Shown piece by piece: positions 58,354 through 64,000 of a DNA stretch of 64,000 nt. The notes below the pieces were generated by a model, which was not told where the DNA came from, made no database searches, and saw only the letters and a program-made list of their open reading frames with translations. The stretch spans positions 105,412,001 to 105,476,000 of the forward strand of contig NC_134102.1 of NCBI RefSeq assembly GCF_000715075.1, read 5' to 3'. Both the position numbers and the translations under genes were made by a program. The stretch comes from Nicotiana tabacum. Lineage: Eukaryota; Streptophyta; Magnoliopsida; Solanales; Solanaceae. Position 1 is the first letter of the stretch. Each line of letters begins with the position of its first letter.

Positions 58354-61300
58354 TGTCACGATCCAAAATCCAACTAGTCGTGATGGCACCTAACCCAACC
58401 CGTTAGGTAAGCCAATTACAAACTATCCAATTCCAATGAAATTTAGTAAGGCGATTAATTAAGAGAAAATATATGAAACTAATACATTTTGCCAAGAACT
58501 GGTAGTACAAATGATGAGCTTCTAAGAATAGAGTTTACAAATCTGGTATGAAATAAATACATCATCTGTTTGAAAAGTACATAAACAGAGTTTTATGAAT
58601 CTAAGGCTACCATGAACAAGAGAAAGCTACAACCGAAACATAGGTACACCTTCAGATCCAGCTCCCGACGAAATGCAGCAACATCGACACACAAGTTGCA
58701 GAAGTATAGTATGAGTACAACCGACCCCATGTACTAAATGAGTAACAAACCTAACCTTAGGTTGAAAGTAGTGACGAGCTTGTACCATGGTCGGGTCCAC
58801 ACCAATAGCCAACAACAGTCCATAACAACGTAAATCAAATACAAGAAGTAACTCAGAGATAAAAATGCTCAGCAAAATCATAAATTCTGAAAACCTTTCA
58901 AGTACATCAGTGAAAACCCAAATCGTTACCGAAGTTGCCAAAAATATAAGTGAGTTTGAAAACAGTAATTTTCCCAAAATCCTTTCAATGATAATTAAGA
59001 TGTCTCATTTTCTTTCCAGATAACCAGTGTAAAACAAATGCATCACTATGCCCATCTGTCAATATGTGTGAGAAATCATGAATGACGTGATACCATACAA
59101 CATGAGGAAAATACATCTCTATGCCTGTATGTCATGTGTGCTTGTCAATGCAATGTATCTCAGAGATGAACTCATGTACTCGCACTCTCAGAGTACTCAA
59201 TCTCACTTTCTCACACATTCCACTCATCATGCCCAATCAGTCGGTACAATATATGGCCAATCCGGCCCAGGGAAGATCCATCCCGGAATATACACATCAA
59301 TTGATCATCAGTCACTCAGTACCGAGTAGGGCCAATCCAGCCCATGGAGAAGATCCATCTCCAGGTATATAATACTTCGGATAAGATCCATGTCCAAGGA
59401 AGATCCATCCCTCAATAATATCAACCACGCTCACTGGGGGTGTGTGTAGACTCCGGAGGAGCTCCTTCAGCCCAAGCGCTATAAACTTTAGCCCAAGCGC
59501 TATCTAAAATCAGTATCAATATCAGAACCAATCAAGCCCTCGACCCCACTCAGTCATCAATCTCTCTAGTCTCTCTCTCATGGGGAAAATAGCCTGAAAA
59601 TAATAATATAATGATATGATGTATTAATAAATAACATCAGAGACTGAGATATGATATGTATATAAATGCATATGACTGAGTATGTTATGCAAGGAAAGCA
59701 GATAACTCAACAGCAGAAATGATCTCGATGGGTCCCAACATGATAAGCATGTAGCCTAAACATAGTTTATAGCATGAATCACATTTGGATAACTCTACTA
59801 CGTAGAGATTTCATGATTTCAGACAAGTTCAGGTAACTACACAGTACCACAGAAATGACTGAGTCAAAGCTCACACGATGCACGCCCACACGCCCATCAC
59901 CTAACATGTGCGTCACCTCAACACCAAACACATAACACGTATATTCAGGGTTTATACCCTCAGCTCCAAGATTAGAAGAGTTACTTACCTCAAACAAGAC
60001 AAATCCAATGTCGAGCAAGCTAAACAATGCTCCAGAAATTCCATTCTACGCGTAACAGCTTTTGAACGGCTCGAATCTAGTCACAATTAATTTGATTCAT
60101 TCCATACAATATATAGGAATTAATTCCATATCAAGATACTAATATTTTCCCACAAAATTTGAAATTACACTCCAAAAATCGCCTGTGGAGCCCACGTATT
60201 GGAATCCAACGAAACTCATAATATCCGACAACTCATCCAATTACAAGTTCAACCATACTAATTTCACTCAAATCTGACTCTGAATCGGTTTTCAAATCTC
60301 AAAAATTCATTTTGTGAAATTGTAGAAAATTCCTCCGATTTCTCTTGAAAAATCAATATTGTAATGCCGAAAACGAATATTAATTCATGGAATATAATCA
60401 CAAGGAAGTCAAGAACACTTACCCCAAGTTGTGTGGAAAATTCCTATCCAAAATCGCCCAAACCGAGCTCCAAAATCTGAAAATGAAGAAAAATCTCGGA
60501 AACCCTCATTTTTAACACTGCCTAGGCATTTCCGCACCAGCGGTGCCTAGGCTCGCACATGCGCATCCACTTTTGCAGAAGGAATTGCGCTTATGCTGAC
60601 CTCACTTACCTAACAAGCCTCCGCTTCTGCGATGCTTAGGACCACATCTGCGGTCGCACTTTTGCGCAAAAATTGCCGCACCTACGAAGACCCCAGGCCA
60701 GCCCCACTCCCGCATCTACACCAACCTCGACGCACCTGCGGCATCCAAGACCCTCGCAGGTGCAATCACATCAGAGGCAACAGTTCCAACATTTTTCTTA
60801 AGTCCGAATTTGATCCGTTAACCATACGAAACTCACCCAAGGCCCCCGGGATCTTAACCAAATGCACCAACAAGTCCTAAAACATACGACAGACCTACTC
60901 GAGGCCTCAAATCACATCAAACAACATCAAAATGATGAATCACACTTCAAACCAAAAATCTATGAACTCTGAACTTTCAAATTCTATATCTTGTGCCGAA
61001 ACACATCAAATCAATCCGGAATGACTTCAAATTTTGCACACAAGTCACATTTCACATTACAGACCTATTCCAATTTCCAGAATCGGATTCTGACCCCGAT
61101 ATCAAAAAGTCAACCCTCCGGTGAAGCTTTCCAAAAATTCAACTTTCGCTATTACAAGCCTAATTCCACTACGGACCTCCAAATAATTTTTCGGACACGC
61201 TCTTAAGTCCAAAATCACCATACGGAGCTATTGAAATCATCACAATTCAAATTCGAGGTCGTTTATACATAAGTCAACATCCGGTCGACTTTTCCAACTT

Positions 61301-61439
61301 AAGTTTTCCATTATGAGACTTAGTGTCTCAATTCATTCCGAAATCCTTCCGAAATCACCATACAACTATAAAGCACAAATAGAGTAATAAATGGGGGAAC
61401 AGGGTCGTAATACTCAAAATAACTGGCCGGGTCGTTACA
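58354..61439 (-). repeat. 5' LTR of element C
   Basis: 3086 bp, partner of 51422-54548, with small indels. A short local duplication of CCCAAGCGCTAT lies near 59472-59503. Confidence 0.85.
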
Positions 61440-62411
61440 CTCCGAAAGGGTATTTTTGTCCGAAAATTCCAGCACTATATAAATAAAAGAGTTTCACTTT
61501 TCTAGGTCAAGTTTTTGACATCAGCAGCTACAGTAGACGTTTTCTTTTACTCTTTTTAGTAGTTTTTTCCATTTTGAGCTTTTTGAATATTGATTTCATC
61601 ATTTTAATTATCAATATGGGTTTAATTATCACTTCTTCTTCTTATTCTTCCAATTTAAGCATGAGTAGCTAGATTTTCAATAGGGTTGTGATCCAACCCT
61701 AGTGTCTAAATTTAATGGGTGTTTGATTTATTGCTTGTTTATGGTTGGATGTTGATTATCTAGCTTCGTTCTTGCTTTTATTTGAAGAATTAATGGTTGC
61801 AAATATTATTTCGTGCCTATTTGACTCTGTCTCTACTTGAGAAAGAGAGACTTAGTCTAGAAAAACTTGGCTAGCAAGAAATTGGGTCAATCGAGAGATT
61901 GATAAGCCCAATTAAAGGGTTGAACCTAGAGATAGTAAAACCCGACTTGAGCTTATTATCAACTGCTTTGTTCAATACCCATTTGGACTTGAGAAAGCCA
62001 AATTGGGCAAAAATCACTCTCTGACCGAGAGGTATTGAGTGGGTACTTGAGTGTTGAAAGCTATAATTGACCCCGGCCAATAAAACAAGCTTTAAAGTTT
62101 ACAGCCCATTAGGCAAACACCTAGGTGAAGGTCATAGCTCTAGGCCTTTTATATCATTTGAAAAACAACCAAAAACACTTTCCTAGTTTAAATTCTTAGT
62201 TTGTAATCTTAGTTTAAATTAGACCTAGAAACAACCCAAATTTGTGTAAGTGCAATTTGAGATAATTCAAGCTCATACACTATAATATATATATTCTTAA
62301 AACCCATTCATAGCTCCCTGTGAAAAATCAACCCCGACTCCTTGTTGGGTATTACTATTGCATCGACCGTTTTTATATCCTCAAATAGAGAAGTGAAATT
62401 GGACGAGATCA
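61440..62411 (+). repeat. Athila-like 5' LTR, right part
   Basis: This continues the LTR of 50851-51421 beyond element C. It has a TATA box at 61476-61485 and ends GAGATCA just before the primer site. Confidence 0.7.
61476..61485 (+). promoter_or_regulatory. Athila LTR TATA box
   Basis: TATATAAATA within GCACTATATAAATAAAAG. It now lies just right of element C, so upstream U3 sequence is separated from it by 10 kb. Confidence 0.6.
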
Positions 62412-62416
62412 ATTTT

Positions 62417-62429
62417 TGGCGCCGTTAGC
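62417..62429 (+). other. Primer-binding site (tRNA-Asp type)
   Basis: TGGCGCCGTTAGC follows the LTR end by five bases and matches the start of the tRNA-Asp site TGGCGCCGTTGCC used by Athila elements, with late mismatches. Confidence 0.75.
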
Positions 62430-62542
62430 TATATCCTCAAATGGGGAGCTAAAAAATGGTGTTAGCTATATATTTAGGTGTGTTTTTGGAATATCTTCTT
62501 TTCCTTCCTTGTTACTAACGTGTGAGTATTGTAGGTGCAATC

Positions 62543-64000
62543 ATGGCAAACAACGAGCTCGAAAACATAACTGTGGGGGATGTGGACGTTGATGATGATT
62601 CAATGGATGAGGTCAGTCTTGAACCTCAAGCCAATAGACAAGGCCGACCACCTCAAGACAATGTACCCGTTCCACCCCCACCTCCACCAAAGCGGCTCCA
62701 CACCGGGTGTTACCAAATGAAGGGTATGCAAGTGCTATAGTCCCAACCCGTATTAGGGCGGGCAACTTTTAAATAACCAACGTAATGCTCACTTTGCTCG
62801 AGAAACGAGGGTTCTTCACCGGTGCACCAGGTCAAAATACATATAATCACATGAAGGAGTTCGTTGATACATGTTGGGGGAGCAAACAAATAAATGTCTC
62901 CGAGGATGCTTTGAGGCTAAGGCTTTTTCCCTTCTCTCTACGGGGAAAGTTTTAGATTGGTTGGAACGTTTGCCAAATCATTCCATTCATACTTTGGATG
63001 AACTAGCGGAGAAATGTATTTCAAAGTACTTCTCTCCCGGGCACATGGCCATTCTTCGGGATAAAATTCTAGAATTCAAGCAAGAACCAGATGAACCACT
63101 ATACGAGATATGGGAAAGATATAGGACAATGGTGAAAGAGTTCCCCAACAATGATATGACGAAGAACATGATTCAACAAACTTTATATCGGGGGATCAAT
63201 ACCACCAACCAATGTGTAGTGAATCAACTTGCCGGTGGGAATTTCATGACTACGCCTTTTGCGGAGGCGTGTGATATTTTGGATGAGATGGCAGATACTT
63301 CATTTGCATGGCAATCTAGAGCCAATGTTCCACAAGGTGATCCAAATATGATTCTTCTTTATAAAGAGTTACATGACCATGGGCAAGCCATAGCTGAGTT
63401 GACAACCACCATGAAGCAATTGGCAAAGGCTCAACTTCAACAAGTGCAAATCCTAAAGCAAGTCAATGCTATGGAGGGTGTCAATATGATGGTAAAAAAG
63501 AGAAGAACAAGAAGTCCACAATTGCAACAAAGAGTGGATAATTCTGTGCAAGATTATAGTGGGTTTGATCAAGGAGATTCTTACAATGATCAAGAAGAGG
63601 TCCAATATGTGAACAACTTTCAAGGGCAATGAAACAACTACCAAGGCCCTAGTCAAGAATAATGGAGACCTTCGAATAATCAAGGCAATTGGAATTCTAG
63701 CAACCAAGGTAATTGAAATAGTGGAAACAATCAAGGCAATTGGAGTGGAAGCAATAACCAAGGGAATTGGCAAAACAATATTAACTAAGGTAATTGGGGA
63801 GGCAACAACCAAGGCAGGTGGAACAACAACTAAGGAAATCGGGGGTCGGGTTTTCAAAGGCCCCCGATGTACCAACAACCGAGCAACCCACCTCCTTATC
63901 CTTCTCATGGTCCTAGTTTCTCCAATAATGAAATGGGTCGTATTGAGAAGTGTGTAGAACTATCAGAAGCTAAACAACGTCACAAGGAAAGACCATTTTC
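62543..64000 (+). pseudogene. Athila-like gag, frameshifted, runs off the window
   Basis: The likely start is MANNELENITV at 62543. A stop near 62738 and at least two frame changes precede the Retrotrans_gag domain, which is well kept in 62930-63300: VLDWLERLPNHSIHTLDEL, YFSPGHMAILRDKI and LYEIWERYRTMVKEFP. A helical segment follows (TTMKQLAKAQLQQVQILKQV). The tail (63640-63850) repeats NQGNW-type units with stops, then PPMYQQPSNPP-like Pro-rich sequence. It would form the capsid. The window ends before any protease or RT. Confidence 0.8.

Larger units (their letters stand above)
51422..61439 (-). mobile_element. Element C: non-coding LTR retrotransposon (LARD-like)
   Basis: Two similar LTRs of about 3.1 kb flank a 3.8-kb interior without gag or pol. 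LTR termini (TGTCACGACCC, GGTCGTTACA), primer site and leader match gypsy A and B, so it belongs with the Tekay-like group and would need proteins from such an element. Large LTRs with a long non-coding interior fit the LARD class. The flanks CTATG (51417-51421) and CTCCG (61440-61444) agree at only three of five bases. It is inserted in the Athila LTR. Confidence 0.85.
50851..64000 (+). mobile_element. Athila-like gypsy element, 5' part, with nested element C
   Basis: The LTR begins TGATAAGTGG at 50851, is split at 51421/61440 by element C and ends near 62411. A primer site for tRNA-Asp and an Athila-type gag follow, and the window ends inside gag. Counting out the insertion, the LTR is about 1.5 kb. 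Pol and the 3' LTR lie outside the window. Confidence 0.8.

Overview
This is repeat-rich nuclear DNA of a eudicot plant, most likely a solanaceous species. That guess rests on the AT-rich base composition, the long-LTR Tekay-type gypsy elements whose ends read TGTCACGACCC...GGTCGTTACA, and the copia, hAT and MULE families present; the genus is inference. I find no ordinary host gene, tRNA or rRNA gene. Nearly everything is transposable elements, several nested inside one another.

Layout. 1-4224: three copia-type LTRs alternating with two gag-protease units that lack integrase, RT and RNase H (a TR-GAG-like tandem structure cut by the window start). 4225-7166: AT-rich intergenic DNA with a probable MITE. 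7167-15010: an old full-length minus-strand copia element with 5-bp target duplications, carrying a nested solo gypsy LTR (8904-11877). 15197-16154: a Tourist-like element flanked by TTA. 16203-45771: a very large MULE with a decayed transposase gene (+) and, convergent to it, a multi-exon ULP/DUF1985 gene (-). Its introns and 3' regions are full of AGGAC-N5-GTCCT palindromes. Two Tekay-type gypsy elements sit in the ULP gene: a truncated one (24093-30997) and a complete one with perfect target duplications (32103-42997). 46641-50725: a hAT element with an 8-bp target duplication. 50851-64000: the 5' part of an Athila-like gypsy element (LTR, tRNA-Asp-type primer site, gag), whose LTR is split by a 10-kb non-coding LTR element (51422-61439).

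How the parts relate. Gypsy elements A, B and C share LTR termini, a leader after the primer site and, for B and C, a relic of the last pol codons. B-type elements could therefore be the autonomous partners of the non-coding C. The MULE encodes its own mobility protein and carries a cysteine protease related to SUMO proteases, as in described Kaonashi-type MULEs. All coding regions carry disabling changes except the second gag-protease ORF, whose zinc knuckle is damaged, and the ULP catalytic exons, which splice in frame but lack the catalytic Asp.

The least explained signals are (i) the palindrome arrays shared by both MULE genes and (ii) arrays of short hairpins at corresponding positions in unrelated LTR families, some with paired base changes in their arms.
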